Positions 33,304 through 42,273 of a stretch of DNA of 64,000 bases are shown one piece after another. Source of the stretch: JBBPZA01 sp963797015 (GTDB taxonomy: Bacteria; Actinomycetota; Thermoleophilia; Solirubrobacterales; Solirubrobacteraceae); the NCBI GenBank assembly GCA_963797015.1, contig CAWCNV010000002.1, forward strand, positions 24,045 through 88,044, in the 5' to 3' direction. The translations under genes and the position numbers were made by a program. Below the pieces are notes generated by a model that was given only the letters and a program-made list of their open reading frames with translations, searched no databases and was not told where the DNA came from. Position 1 is the stretch's first letter; each line of letters begins with the position of its first letter.

Positions 33304-33665
33304 GACGCCTTGGCGCGGCGATCGAGTGGCTGGGCGCCGAGGCGTAGGTGCTCGACGTGGAAGACGGCCTGGTCGAGCAGCTCGGCGACATGGGGGTCAT
33401 GCAGCGCGTAGATGACCTGCTTGCCGCGGCGCTCGCCGATCACCAGGCCGAGATGACGCAGCTGGCGCAGCTGGTGGGAAACGGCGGATGCCTCCATGCC
33501 GACCGCGTCGGCGAGCTCGCCGACCGAGCACGAGCCCTGCTTGAGGGCCCCAAGGATGAGAACGCGGCTTGGCGCGGAGAGGACCTGCATGCGTTCGGCG
33601 ATGACCCGCGCGGTCTGCGCGTCGATCGGGACGGCCCGTGTTTTGCCGGCGACTCCGTGACTCAT
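33300..33665 (-). CDS. ArsR/SmtB-family metal sensor with CzrA-type alpha5 site
   Basis: A 121-residue winged-helix repressor. The recognition helix region reads SVGELADAVGMEASAVSHQLRQLRHLGL; the C-terminal helix carries DPHVAELLDQAVFHVEH, exactly the DxHx10HxxH alpha5 metal-binding pattern of CzrA/SmtB-like Zn/Co sensors. No alpha3N Cys site, so As/Cd sensing is unlikely. Metal binding should release DNA and induce the CDF exporter. A perfect 7-2-7 palindrome overlaps its start codon. Confidence 0.92.
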   Translation of the reverse strand: MSHGVAGKTRAVPIDAQTARVIAERMQVLSAPSRVLILGALKQGSCSVGELADAVGMEASAVSHQLRQLRHLGLVIGERRGKQVIYALHDPHVAELLDQAVFHVEHLRLGAQPLDRRAKAS

Positions 33666-33677
33666 CCGAACGGATGA
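33662..33677. promoter_or_regulatory. Palindromic operator candidate of the ArsR repressor
   Basis: TCATCCG AA CGGATGA, a perfect 7-2-7 inverted repeat covering the start codon of the repressor; a likely autoregulatory site, though its position on the start codon is unusual. Confidence 0.45.
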
Positions 33678-33701
33678 TAGATGGTTCAGATGTTCCGTGG
33701 T

Positions 33702-34110
33702 TCACTGCAAGGCGCGGCGGCGATGTGGACAGCGGGCGCTCTCGAGTTGCGCGGCGCCTTCTGGTGCGTGGTGGGCGAGCGCGGCGGCGAGGAACCGGTA
33801 CGTGTGTTCCTCGGCGAGCTTGCGTGAGTCGGCGAACACGATCGGGACGGCCGGGTGGCGAACCTCGAGACGCGCGACGAGCACGAGCGGCCAGCCCGGT
33901 TGGGTGTGCTCGTTGTCACGCGGCATGCCGTGGCGTGCTTCGACAGCGACCGCGGCGGCCGGCAGCGCGGCGAGCCGGTGAGCGCGGAGTTCAGCGACCC
34001 CTCGACCAGCGACTTGATGAAGTCCTCCAGGATCTTGCGCTCGAACTGGCGACGAGCCGCTCGCCGTGGCGGACCGGGCGCCCGCCCGCGCGGGCCAGCT
34101 CCCGGAACTC
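33702..34110 (-). pseudogene. Decayed ERCC4-type nuclease gene
   Basis: Fragments in different frames follow the order of an actinobacterial ERCC4-domain protein: RRQFERKILEDFIKSLVEGSLNSALTG (position of the VERK nuclease motif; the first Glu reads as Gln-Phe-Glu) near 33985-34065, then LPAAAVAVEARHG and RHPAVPIVFADSRKLAEEHTYRFLAAALAHH in another frame at 33745-33960. At least one frameshift and loss of the 5' part. Family assignment is from memory of the SRKLAEEWTYRFL signature. Next to the degenerate tRNA-Gly. Confidence 0.6.
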
Positions 34111-34359
34111 GAGTGGCGAGACGCGGCGAGATCCGGCCGACGCTCGGTCGTGGCACGCGCGGCGAAGCGGGCGGTGCCCGCGCGAAGCGAGCTGACATCG
34201 CGCTGCTCGGCGACGACCGCGAGGATGCGCAGCGGGTCCTCGAGCGAGACCTCGGTCAGCTCGCGCGCGGCGGCGTCGATGAGCCGGACGTTCGTGGTCA
34301 GCAGGCGAGCGGGAAGCGCGCATAGGGGCGGCGTTCAGACGCTCGAACAGCTTCTCGGA

Positions 34360-34430
34360 AGCGGCTGAAGGGACTCGAACCCTCGACCTTCTGCATGGCA
34401 AGCAGACCGTGATCGCTTGTCCGCTACCGC
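34360..34430 (-). tRNA. Degenerate tRNA-Gly(GCC)-like gene
   Basis: The 3' half is normal: anticodon stem TCTGC/GCAGA with loop TTGCCAT (anticodon GCC), T-arm GAGGG-TTCGAGT-CCCTT. The 5' half is poor: acceptor GCGGTAG pairs with CAGCCGC with one mismatch, and the D-arm lacks the GG pair and a stable stem. Total length (71) equals a normal tRNA-Gly. Probably a pseudo-tRNA or the remnant of an integration site; a working glycine tRNA cannot be excluded. Confidence 0.45.
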
Positions 34431-34887
34431 TTTATCCCTGCATATCGGGCACGTCGGCGCCTTCGACGCGCAGTCGTTCTGTGTCGGGTTTGGCTGGGGT
34501 TCTGGCACCGAATAGGCACCGAGACGCGGGGGCCTGGCGGGTGTGGCAAGCGCCTGGTTCGCTGCTGCGTTGCATGGAGGCTGTCGTCGGAATCGTCGCC
34601 GCGAACGCAGAAGAATGGCTCGACGCCTCACGCTACTAGCGGGCCCTTTGTGCGACCGCCTGCATGGAACCCGGGAGGAGGCCGGTGAGCCGCCGTACGA
34701 GCTTGGGGCGCTGCGCGTCTGCTTGACGCGTGTTGCGTGGCGGGCGTAGGTTCGCGTGGGCGAGTGCCTTGTGGCGCTCGCTGGCAGTCCGGGTCGCGTC
34801 TCGTCGGCGAGCCGGCGGCAGCGCCTTTGGCACTCGTTCGTAGCCGATTGACGCCGGTCGGGGCCACAACCATGAGGGAGCGCCAGT
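34431..34887. other. 457-bp region without recognised gene
   Basis: No frame shows a convincing protein. Together with the pseudo-tRNA and the adjacent decayed nuclease gene, it looks like a scar of an element insertion or loss. Confidence 0.4.
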
Positions 34888-35187
34888 ATGCGGATGATGA
34901 TGAAGGTGCAGATGCCGACCGAGTCGGGCAACGACGCGATAAAGGACGGGAGCCTGCCGCAGATCATGGGCTCGTCGATCGAAGCGCTGAAGGCGGAGGC
35001 GGCCTACTTCACAGCCGAGGGCGGGATGCGAACCGCGCTGATCTTCTTCGAGATGAACGATTCGAGCGACATCCCACCGGCGGCGGAGCCGCTCTTCATG
35101 GGCCTGGGCGCGAAGATCACGCTCTCGCCTGTGATGAACGCGCAGGAGATGCAATCCGGCGTCGCGAAGGCGACGGAAGCGATGTAG
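34888..35187 (+). CDS. Small conserved hypothetical protein (ferredoxin-like alpha/beta, DUF3303-like)
   Basis: A 99-residue cytoplasmic protein, MRMMMKVQMPTESGNDAI...EAAYFTAEGGMRTALIFFEMND...LFMGLGAKITLSPVMNAQEM. The beta-alpha-beta pattern and length suggest a dimeric alpha/beta-barrel fold. I recall many close relatives in actinobacteria and proteobacteria annotated as hypothetical; the DUF3303 label is tentative. Its codon use looks less extreme in GC than the flanks. A GGGAG stands about twelve bases before the ATG. Function unknown. Confidence 0.75.
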   Translation: MRMMMKVQMPTESGNDAIKDGSLPQIMGSSIEALKAEAAYFTAEGGMRTALIFFEMNDSSDIPPAAEPLFMGLGAKITLSPVMNAQEMQSGVAKATEAM

Positions 35188-35529
35188 CGCCGTTGCGGGC
35201 GCCGCCGGCGCGCCGCGGTTGACCCGCGCGTTCGGGATGCGGCACCGGCCGCAGTCCAATCGGCCGGTCGATGGCCACGCCATGTCGCATCCGCCCATAT
35301 GGGCAAGCGCGCGAGGCAACCGTGGCCCCGGCTCTCGTCCCCTGGCTGGTGGTCCTCGCGGCCGGCCCCGTCGGTCTCGCCCTCTCCGCAGATCACCCGC
35401 CGGCGACCCGACCCGGGAACGCGCTGGGAGAGGTCCCCGCAGATCGGGGTACCGGCTGCAGGACTACGAGAACGGCCGGGTCACCAACCCCGCCCTGTTC
35501 GGGCCTGGGCGCCAAGCGCGGCGTCCGGC
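35188..35529. other. Region without recognised gene
   Basis: No supported reading frame; one plus frame has a short hydrophobic run (LVPWLVVLAAGPVGLAL) without a family match or proper start. The right end joins the IS630 remnant. Confidence 0.35.
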
Positions 35530-35708
35530 GCGCTGTAGCTCGCCGTAGGCGCGCGCCATCTGCGGCACCGAGTTACCAACGTTCGACGCCAACAGGATCG
35601 CCGCACGCTCACGCGTAGCGAAGTGCTTGGCTTGCTTGGCCCTGCACTTGAGCGTGACGGCCTCCTCGTGCGCGAGCGGCCTGACGAAGACTTCCGCGGG
35701 ACGCATCA
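35530..35708 (-). pseudogene. IS630-type transposase N-terminal remnant
   Basis: Starting MMRPAEVFVRPL, the frame reads EEAVTLKCRAKQAKHFATRERAAILLASNVGNSVPQMARAYG, matching the N-terminal helix-turn-helix of IS630-family transposases. It then breaks into unrelated Arg/Gly-rich sequence; no DDE catalytic domain is present. A truncated insertion-sequence relic. Confidence 0.65.
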
Positions 35709-35783
35709 TCACCTCCAAGGCTCCGATGCGTCCCAGTTCGCCGCCGACCGCGAGTTTCCGGTCAAACAATTCGAGAAGGGCCA

Positions 35784-37004
35784 CTAGGGCGAGCTCGCGC
35801 CCTGCTCGTCTCCCTGGGCCTGCGTCTGGTCCCCCGAAGCACCGCTGTTCCCCGCGTCCTCCGAGATCGGTGCGGCTCCCGCGACCGCGGTCTGCCCTGG
35901 CTGGCCCTGCGGACCGTCCGCTCCTTGCGATCCGTCCGCTCCCTGCGATCCGGTGCTCGCCGCCGAGCCGACGGAGCTGCCCGGCGACTCACGGCCGTCG
36001 CTCTCGTCGCGCCCGCTCTGACCGCCCTGCGCTCCATGCTGGTTGAGCGTTGACTGGACGCCCGACGCGCCGGCCGTGTCGCCGTTGCCGTGCTCGTGGG
36101 CGCCGGCCTTTGTCCGGCTTCGCGCGGGAGCCGCGGCGACCTCGGCAGGGCCGCGCGCACTGTGTGCTGAGACAGCGACGGGAGCCGGCGCCGTCGTCGC
36201 GTCGGTGCTGCGCTGTGCCCCGGCGGTCCCCGCCGCGATCGCTTCCCGGGCCGGCGGGTGCGGCTCCTGATGCGGCCCCTTGTCCGAAGCGACCTGCGCG
36301 GCTCCCCCGGCGGCGGCGCCGGTGACCGCAACGACCGCACACACTTTCGCGGCCACCGCCAAGGGACCGGCGCTCGACCCGGACTCGGACAGCAGGGCGA
36401 GCAGCGATGCGTTCTTGCCGTCCGCCGCCCACATCGCGAGCGGGACAGGCGTGACCGCGGTGGCAGCCCTGCGCAGCGTGCTCCTCGCCCGGTGAACGAG
36501 TTGGTGCAGCGCCCCCTCGCTCACGTCGAGGAGCGAAGCCGCCTCGGCCCCGCTGCGACCCTCGACCGCGGTCAGGAGCACGGCGTCGCGCTGTTGTCCG
36601 GGCAGCGCGGCGATCCCAGCGATCGTGTGATGCGCGCGGAGGCGCTCCTCGACGAAGGACGCGACGTTGTCGCCGGCCGGGAGCGCCTCCGACAGCTCGC
36701 CGTCGGCTCGGGCCCGGTCGCGGACGGCGTCCAGCGCGGCGTTGTGCACGACGCGGTAGAGCCACGCGCGGACGTTCTGCAACTCGGCGCCTCCGCGGAG
36801 GGAGGCCCATGTTCGCGCGAAGCTCTCCTGGACGACGTCCTCGGAGCGGCCGTCGCGCAGGATGCGGTGCGCGTAGGCGATGAGCGGACGGCGGTAGCGC
36901 TCGACCAGCACGGCGAACGCCGACTCGTGACCCGCGCGGGCGAGGCCGACGAGCCGTTCGTCGGTCTGGGTGCGGAGAACGAAGTCCGAGAGCCTCGGGC
37001 TCAT
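35784..37004 (-). CDS. Sigma-70/ECF-type sigma factor with transmembrane helix and collagen-like C-terminal tail
   Basis: A 406-residue protein. Region 2 (residues about 20-90: ESAFAVLVERYRRPLIAYAHRIL, SEDVVQESFARTWASL) and region 4 (about 130-185: LPGQQRDAVLLTAVEGRSGAEAASLLDVSEGALHQLVHRARSTLR) are complete. A hydrophobic helix follows (GPLAVAAKVCAVVAVTGAAAGGAA, about 215-240), then a 165-residue low-complexity tail rich in Ala/Gly/Ser/Gln ending with collagen-like triplets (GSQGADGSQGADGPQGQ). The sigma domains should be cytosolic and the tail outside, so the sigma factor would be membrane-tethered. ATG at 37004 has GGAAGG seven bases upstream. No anti-sigma gene nearby. Confidence 0.85.
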   Translation of the reverse strand: MSPRLSDFVLRTQTDERLVGLARAGHESAFAVLVERYRRPLIAYAHRILRDGRSEDVVQESFARTWASLRGGAELQNVRAWLYRVVHNAALDAVRDRARADGELSEALPAGDNVASFVEERLRAHHTIAGIAALPGQQRDAVLLTAVEGRSGAEAASLLDVSEGALHQLVHRARSTLRRAATAVTPVPLAMWAADGKNASLLALLSESGSSAGPLAVAAKVCAVVAVTGAAAGGAAQVASDKGPHQEPHPPAREAIAAGTAGAQRSTDATTAPAPVAVSAHSARGPAEVAAAPARSRTKAGAHEHGNGDTAGASGVQSTLNQHGAQGGQSGRDESDGRESPGSSVGSAASTGSQGADGSQGADGPQGQPGQTAVAGAAPISEDAGNSGASGDQTQAQGDEQGASSP

Positions 37005-37332
37005 ACCACGACCTTCCATCGGCAGGCGCGGATTCGCGCTGAAGGCCGGCTGACCAGAACCCGTCCTGCACCTCGGCACCGTACTGCGCCGCGCCGAAGC
37101 GTGACCCGCGCCATCGCTCGGGCCGCCGCCCGCTGTGCCAGCTCGACCGGCGTGAGCGCGGTGATCACGATCCGCACGAGCCGCAGGGCGCGCTCGTGCC
37201 GCGATGGCGGTGGCGGCGCCCAGTTCGGCGCCGCCACGCATCGACCGCCGCCGACGGCATTGCGCATAGAGAGGGCTCCGCGCGGTGCGGACTGCTCGAC
37301 GCTGCACCGTGGGCGGCGCTGTCGCACGGCCG
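37005..37332. other. 328-bp spacer between the collagen-like gene and the sigma gene
   Basis: Contains only a doubtful minus-strand frame (37001-37267) rich in Arg/Ala and overlapping the sigma start; no other signal recognised. Probably leader/terminator DNA. Confidence 0.35.
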
Positions 37333-37944
37333 CTACTCGCCCTGGTCGCCGGACTGGCCCTGCTCGCCGGACTGGCCCTGGCCGCTCGAGGGAGCCGACG
37401 GCGCCGCGTTCGGCGGGGACACGGGAGTGGTCGCGGGCGGCTCGCCATTGTCGCCGGACTGGCCCGGCTCGCCGGAAGGGCCCTGCTCGCCGGACTGGTT
37501 CGCCTCGCTCTGTTCGCCGACCGGGCCTTGTTCGCCGACCGGGCCCTGCTCGCCGGAAGGACCTTGCTCGCCGGACTGGTTCGCCTCGCCTTGTTCGCCG
37601 ACCGGGCCCTGCTCCCCGACCGGGCCCTCGTCGCCGGACTGGTTCGCCTGGTCCTTCTCGCCGGAAGGATCGGACACGGGCGGCTGGCCCGCGTTCACGT
37701 CCTTGGCGGGCTCGGTCGCCGGCTCCGTCGTGGTGGTCGTCGTGGTCTCCGTGCCGGTGACCGGGGTCGTCGTGTCCTGCGCGCCGCGCGGGCCTGTCGC
37801 ATCGACGGTGCCGGTCGTCGCGGCCGGGGTCTCGTCGTGCCCAGTGACCGTCGCCGCGACGGCGACCGCGCTGCCGGCGGCCGTCATCGCGAGCGCCGCG
37901 GCCAGAACGGGCCACTTCCTGAGATACCGCTTGATGGTGCTCAT
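37333..37944 (-). CDS. Secreted protein with collagen-like Gly-X-Y repeats
   Basis: A 203-residue protein: signal peptide (WPVLAAALAMTAAGSAVAVAA), a Thr/Pro/Ala-rich stalk with a run of seven threonines, then Gly-X-Y triplets dominated by GEQ, GPS and GPV separated by ANQS linkers (GEQGPVGEQGEANQS, GEQGPSGEQGPVGEQ), and a Pro/Ser/Gln tail. Bacterial collagen-like proteins form triple helices on surfaces. The DNA repeats mirror the protein repeats at 37480-37640. SD AAAGGAG precedes the ATG. It lies upstream of, and in the same direction as, the sigma factor whose own tail has the same triplet style; co-regulation is likely. Confidence 0.8.
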   Translation of the reverse strand: MSTIKRYLRKWPVLAAALAMTAAGSAVAVAATVTGHDETPAATTGTVDATGPRGAQDTTTPVTGTETTTTTTTEPATEPAKDVNAGQPPVSDPSGEKDQANQSGDEGPVGEQGPVGEQGEANQSGEQGPSGEQGPVGEQGPVGEQSEANQSGEQGPSGEPGQSGDNGEPPATTPVSPPNAAPSAPSSGQGQSGEQGQSGDQGE

Positions 37945-37951
37945 CGTGCTC

Positions 37952-37971
37952 CTTTGAGGGGGCTATCAAAG
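37952..37971. promoter_or_regulatory. Inverted repeat over the SD of the collagen-like gene
   Basis: CTTTGA (37952-37957) and TCAAAG (37966-37971) form a 6-8-6 hairpin whose arm includes part of the AAAGGAG ribosome-binding site; could act as operator or translational control. Confidence 0.4.
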
Positions 37972-38003
37972 GATGTGACTCACGAGCCCGCCAAATCTCA
38001 CGG

Positions 38004-38328
38004 TCACGACTTCGAAAGAGGGGCACCAACGGCATTCACCTTCGAGTCCGCCGACGGCGCGCAGGGGCCTACGAGCTGGGGACGGCGGGGCGCCGAGACC
38101 CCGACGGACACACCGGCGCCGACGATGAGCACGCCCGAGCGCTTCGGCGAGGCGGAGCGAGCCGGTGCCGATCGCCGCTGCGCAGACCAGCGTGCTGAGG
38201 ATCAACCCGGTGAGAAGGCCGGCGCGCTCGACGCCCAGGCGCTGGACGCCCGAGTACCAAGCCACGAACGCGATCGCCGTCACGGCCACCGCGATTAAGA
38301 AGAGCCTGAGAGGGCCAACGGTCCACAT
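38004..38328 (-). pseudogene. C-terminal remnant of an EamA/DMT transporter with a frameshift
   Basis: The first frame encodes the last transporter helices (FLIAVAVTAIAFVAWYSGVQRLGVERAGLLTGLI...EALG). One missing base later, another frame continues GVLIVGAGVSVGV and reaches a stop at 38004. All earlier helices are lacking; the fragment begins just after the MacB-like gene stop. Not a close copy of the two intact DMT genes in this window. Confidence 0.7.
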
Positions 38329-38340
38329 CGCGCGATGCCA

Positions 38341-39545
38341 TCAGTCGTAGCGCATGGCCACGGCGGGGGGCATCCGCGCGGCGCGGCGGGCCGGGTAGTA
38401 GCCGAAGAAGAGGCCGACGGCGAGCGCGGTGGCAAACGCGACCAGCAGCGTAGCGGGGTCGACCGACGTCTGCCAGCCGGCGACGCTGTTGACGATGCGG
38501 GACGCCGCGAGCCCCAGGCCGATGCCCAGCGCGCCTCCCGTCGTGCAGAGCACGAGCGCCTCGGTGAGGAACTGCGCCTGGATGTGCCGGGGGTCGGCGC
38601 CGACCGCCTTGCGGATCCCGATCTCGCGCGTGCGCTCGGTGACTGAGACCAACATGATGTTCATGATCCCGATGCCGCCGACGAGGAGCGCGATCACCCC
38701 GAGCGCGAGCGTGAGCGTCTGGAAGGTCTGGGTCGCGGCCTGCGCCGTGTTGATGATCTGGGCCTGGTCCTCGGTCGACCAGTCCTCGAGTCCGCCGGGG
38801 AGCTTGTGCCGCTCGGCCATCAGGCTGTCGATCGCGTCCATCTTCGCCGCGACGTCGCCGGCGGACGCCACCTGCACGTCGGCGCCATGGACGTTGTCGC
38901 CGCCGAACAGCACGCGCTTGGCCACGGCGAGCGGGAGGAATGCGTTGTTGTCCAGGTTCTCGCCGCCCAGGCTGCCGCGGCGGGCGTACACCCCGACGAC
39001 GGTGAACTCGCGGTCCAGCACGCGCACCATGTGGCCGATCGGGCTGGCCCCTGGGAAGAGCTTGCGCGCGGGGATGGCGCCCAGCACGATCACCTCGCGA
39101 CCGAGGCGGTCGTCGTCGCGCGTCAGCAGGCGGCCCTGCGCGGCCGAGACGTTGTGGATGCGCAGGTAGTCGGGCGACACGCCGCTGACGAACGGGCTCG
39201 TCTGGATCCGGCCCGAGGAGATCGTCAGCCCTTCGACGACCTGGCGTGGCGCGACGACCTGCACGCCCGGGAGCCTCGACACGGCCTCGAGGTCGGCAGG
39301 GGTGATCGTGCGGTCGGTCGACGTCATGACCCCATTGGGCAGCGTGATGAACTCGCCGTCGAAGAGCACGATGTTGGGTCCGAGCCGCTGCAGGTCGGCG
39401 GCGACGCCGGCGCGCGCGCCCGCGCTGATCGCCGTCAGCGTCACGAGCGACGCGACGCCGATGATCACGCCCAGCGCGGTGAGCAGCCCGCGTAGCCAGT
39501 TGGCGCGCACGGCCTGCAGCGCCAGGCCGACGTGCTCGGCCACGC

Positions 39546-39549
<4 letters not shown>
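38341..39549 (-). CDS. MacB-like ABC permease
   Basis: A 402-residue FtsX-type permease: TM1 (LLTALGVIIGVASLVTLTAISAGA), a MacB periplasmic core domain (residues about 45-250) and three C-terminal helices (LALGVIALLVGGIGIMNIMLVSVTERTREIGIRKAVGA is the typical MacB signature). Exports peptides, siderophores or macrolide-like compounds with an adaptor. GTG at 39549 overlaps the ATPase stop (GTGA). Partners: ATPase at 39546-40262 and adaptor at 40279-42222. Confidence 0.92.
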
Positions 39550-40262
<713 letters not shown>

Positions 40263-40278
40263 CGACCGCCGGGCCCGG

Positions 40279-42222
40279 TCACTCGCCGCCGCCGGACGGG
40301 ACCAGGACGCGTTCGCCCGCGCGCAGCCCGCGGCGGACCTCGACGTAGGTCGCGCCGGCCAGCCCGAGGTGTACGGGTCGCTCAACGAGGCCGCCGCCGC
40401 GCCGGCGGACCATCACCGTGGTCCGGTCGCCCTGCTTGACCGCTGCCACCGGGATGCGCAGCACACCCGCCGCGCGCCGCACGACGATCCGCGCGCGGAC
40501 GCTCATGCCGGGGCGCAGGCTCCGGTGCGAGCGCAGTGCGATGGTCACGGGGAAGTTCACGACGCCGCCGTTGTCGGTGCCGGAGAGCGAGATGTCGAAG
40601 ACGCGTCCTCCGAACTGACGGCCGCCGAGCGCGTCGACCGTGACGAGCGCCGGTGCGCCCACGCGCGTGCGGCCGACGTCGAACTCGCTGAGGTCGAGGG
40701 TCACGACGAGGTGGTCAAGGTCCTGGACGCGGACGATCGGCGTGGTCGGGTCCGCGCTCGCCCCGTCGGTCGTGAGGACGCTGGTCACGGTCCCCGTGGC
40801 ATTGGACCGCACGACCAACAGGCTCTGCAGCTGCCGCTCCAGACCAACGCGCTGCGCGGCGACGTTGACCTTCAGGCGCGCGAGCGCCAGATCGATGGTG
40901 CTCGCCGGGGCGCCGCGCTGTCGCAGCACCGCGAGGTCGGCTTGGGCCTTGCGGAGGTCCATGCGTGCCGCGGGCACGACGTCCGGAACGAGCGGCCCGG
41001 TGAGCTGGTGGAGCTTGAGGCGCGCGGCCGTCACGGCGGCCCGCGCCCCGGCCGTCCCGGACGCGCCGCTCGCCGCGCGCTGGGCCGCAAGGTCGGCCCT
41101 CGCCTTCGCGAGATCCTGGCGGGCCGCCGCGACCACCGTGGCAGGCGGCCGCAGCAGCGCGTCGAGCTTGGCCTGCGCCGCGTCCACAGCGAGCTGCGCG
41201 GCCGTCCGTGCCGCGGCGGTCGGCGGCGATGCCGGGTTCAGCGCCTCGCGCTCCGCCTGCGCCTTGGCGAGCTCGGCCCGTGCCGAGGCGATGTCCGCTA
41301 GGACGCCGGACGCCTGGGCGTCGGCGAGCTTCTGCTGCGCCGCGGCGACCGCGAGATCCGCGGCGCTGATCGCCGTCGCCGACGCGGGCATGGACGACGC
41401 CAGCAGCGTCTCCTGGTCCAGCGTCGCCTTCGCCAAGTCGAGCTTGGCGGCGGCAACCTCCGCGGGATCCGGGGATCCCGTGACCATCGCGAGCGTCTGT
41501 CGCGCCGCCTCGACGGCGATCTCGGCGGCAGTGATCGCCGCGGGCCCGCTAGCGCGCGCGGCGACCAGGTCGACCTGCGCCTTGGCCAGGTCCGCTCGTG
41601 CGGTCGCGACCTCCGCCGGCAGCGGCCCGGCCAGCACCGTGCGGAGCTTGGCCCGCGAGGCAATGACGCTCTGGCGGGCCGCGACCAGCTCGGCGGCCGT
41701 GGGCGGCACGCCACGCGCGGGGTCCTGGACGCGTCTCTGGGCGAGTTCGAGCCGTGCCGTCGACAGGTCGGCGCGCGCCTGCAGCACCGCGCCGGCGATC
41801 GTCCCGTCGTCGGCCAGCCGGGCGACGGGCTGTCCCGCGAGCACCGTGTCCCCGGGCCGGACGAGGACCTCCCTCACGTGCCCGGTCACGGCCGGGAAGA
41901 CCGCGTCGGCAGGCACTTCGCGCGGGTTGGTCGCGCTGCCGGCGCTGGCCGTGGCGGTCGTGGTGGCCTGGCCTCCCGCGGCCGCGTTCCCACCGCCCCC
42001 GGCGCTGGACGACGGCACCGCGAGCCGGGTCGCACCGGTGAGGGTCGCCACGTGCCCGATTCCGCCCACAGTGGTCGAGACGTCGCCGCGCTCGACGGCA
42101 ACGACCTCGCCGGTTGGCGGCGGCGGGCTCCCGTGGCCGCCCGTAAGGGCAATGGCCCCCACGGCGGCGGCTCCGGCGAGCAGCGCCGTGAGTCCCACGA
42201 TCCGACCGGACGGTGCGTGCAC
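40279..42222 (-). CDS. Large HlyD/MacA-type membrane fusion adaptor with extended repeat hairpin
   Basis: A 647-residue adaptor: signal-anchor (IVGLTALLAGAAAVGAIALTGG), a lipoyl/biotinyl-like half motif (VTGHVREVLVRPGDTVLAGQPVARL), then a very long alpha-helical region (residues about 150-450) built from repeats of the type PAEVATARADLAKAQ, PAEVAAAKLDLAKA and PPATVVAAARQDLAKA; the second half motif (NATGTVTSVLTTDG) and beta-barrel follow. MacA is usually about 370 residues; the hairpin here is much longer. GTG start at 42222. An upstream box (42249-42264) resembles that of the PepSY gene. Confidence 0.88.
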   Translation of the reverse strand: MHAPSGRIVGLTALLAGAAAVGAIALTGGHGSPPPPTGEVVAVERGDVSTTVGGIGHVATLTGATRLAVPSSSAGGGGNAAAGGQATTTATASAGSATNPREVPADAVFPAVTGHVREVLVRPGDTVLAGQPVARLADDGTIAGAVLQARADLSTARLELAQRRVQDPARGVPPTAAELVAARQSVIASRAKLRTVLAGPLPAEVATARADLAKAQVDLVAARASGPAAITAAEIAVEAARQTLAMVTGSPDPAEVAAAKLDLAKATLDQETLLASSMPASATAISAADLAVAAAQQKLADAQASGVLADIASARAELAKAQAEREALNPASPPTAAARTAAQLAVDAAQAKLDALLRPPATVVAAARQDLAKARADLAAQRAASGASGTAGARAAVTAARLKLHQLTGPLVPDVVPAARMDLRKAQADLAVLRQRGAPASTIDLALARLKVNVAAQRVGLERQLQSLLVVRSNATGTVTSVLTTDGASADPTTPIVRVQDLDHLVVTLDLSEFDVGRTRVGAPALVTVDALGGRQFGGRVFDISLSGTDNGGVVNFPVTIALRSHRSLRPGMSVRARIVVRRAAGVLRIPVAAVKQGDRTTVMVRRRGGGLVERPVHLGLAGATYVEVRRGLRAGERVLVPSGGGE

Positions 42223-42248
42223 GATGGGCGCACGCTATGCCGCCGTCT

Positions 42249-42264
42249 CTAAGAGGACGTTGAG
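42249..42264 (-). promoter_or_regulatory. CTCA-N7-CTTAG box upstream of the adaptor
   Basis: On the minus strand CTCAACGTCCTCTTAG, 13/16 identical to the box at 47134-47149 before the PepSY gene; the half units are 11 bp apart. It lies 26 bp before the GTG. Confidence 0.5.
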
Positions 42265-42273
42265 GGAGGTGGG

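Noticed and set aside
34335..34967. Minus-strand frame of 210 codons across the tRNA-Gly-like gene
   Set aside because: Runs through the tRNA and has no coherent domain; considered chance.
37001..37267. Minus-strand frame of 88 codons upstream of the sigma gene
   Set aside because: No RBS, overlaps the sigma start and SD, biased Arg/Ala composition; no homology recalled.
37480..37640. Regularly repeated DNA resembling a CRISPR or VNTR array
   Set aside because: The period is explained by collagen-like triplets; there are no unique spacers and no palindromic repeats.
36258..37760. Plus-strand frame of 500 codons opposite the sigma and collagen-like genes
   Set aside because: Antisense of sigma regions and Gly-X-Y repeats; composition is a mirror of those genes.
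38295..38312. Sequence like the CTCA-N7-CTTAG box
   Set aside because: Lies inside the coding part of the EamA remnant (helix residues) and faces no promoter.
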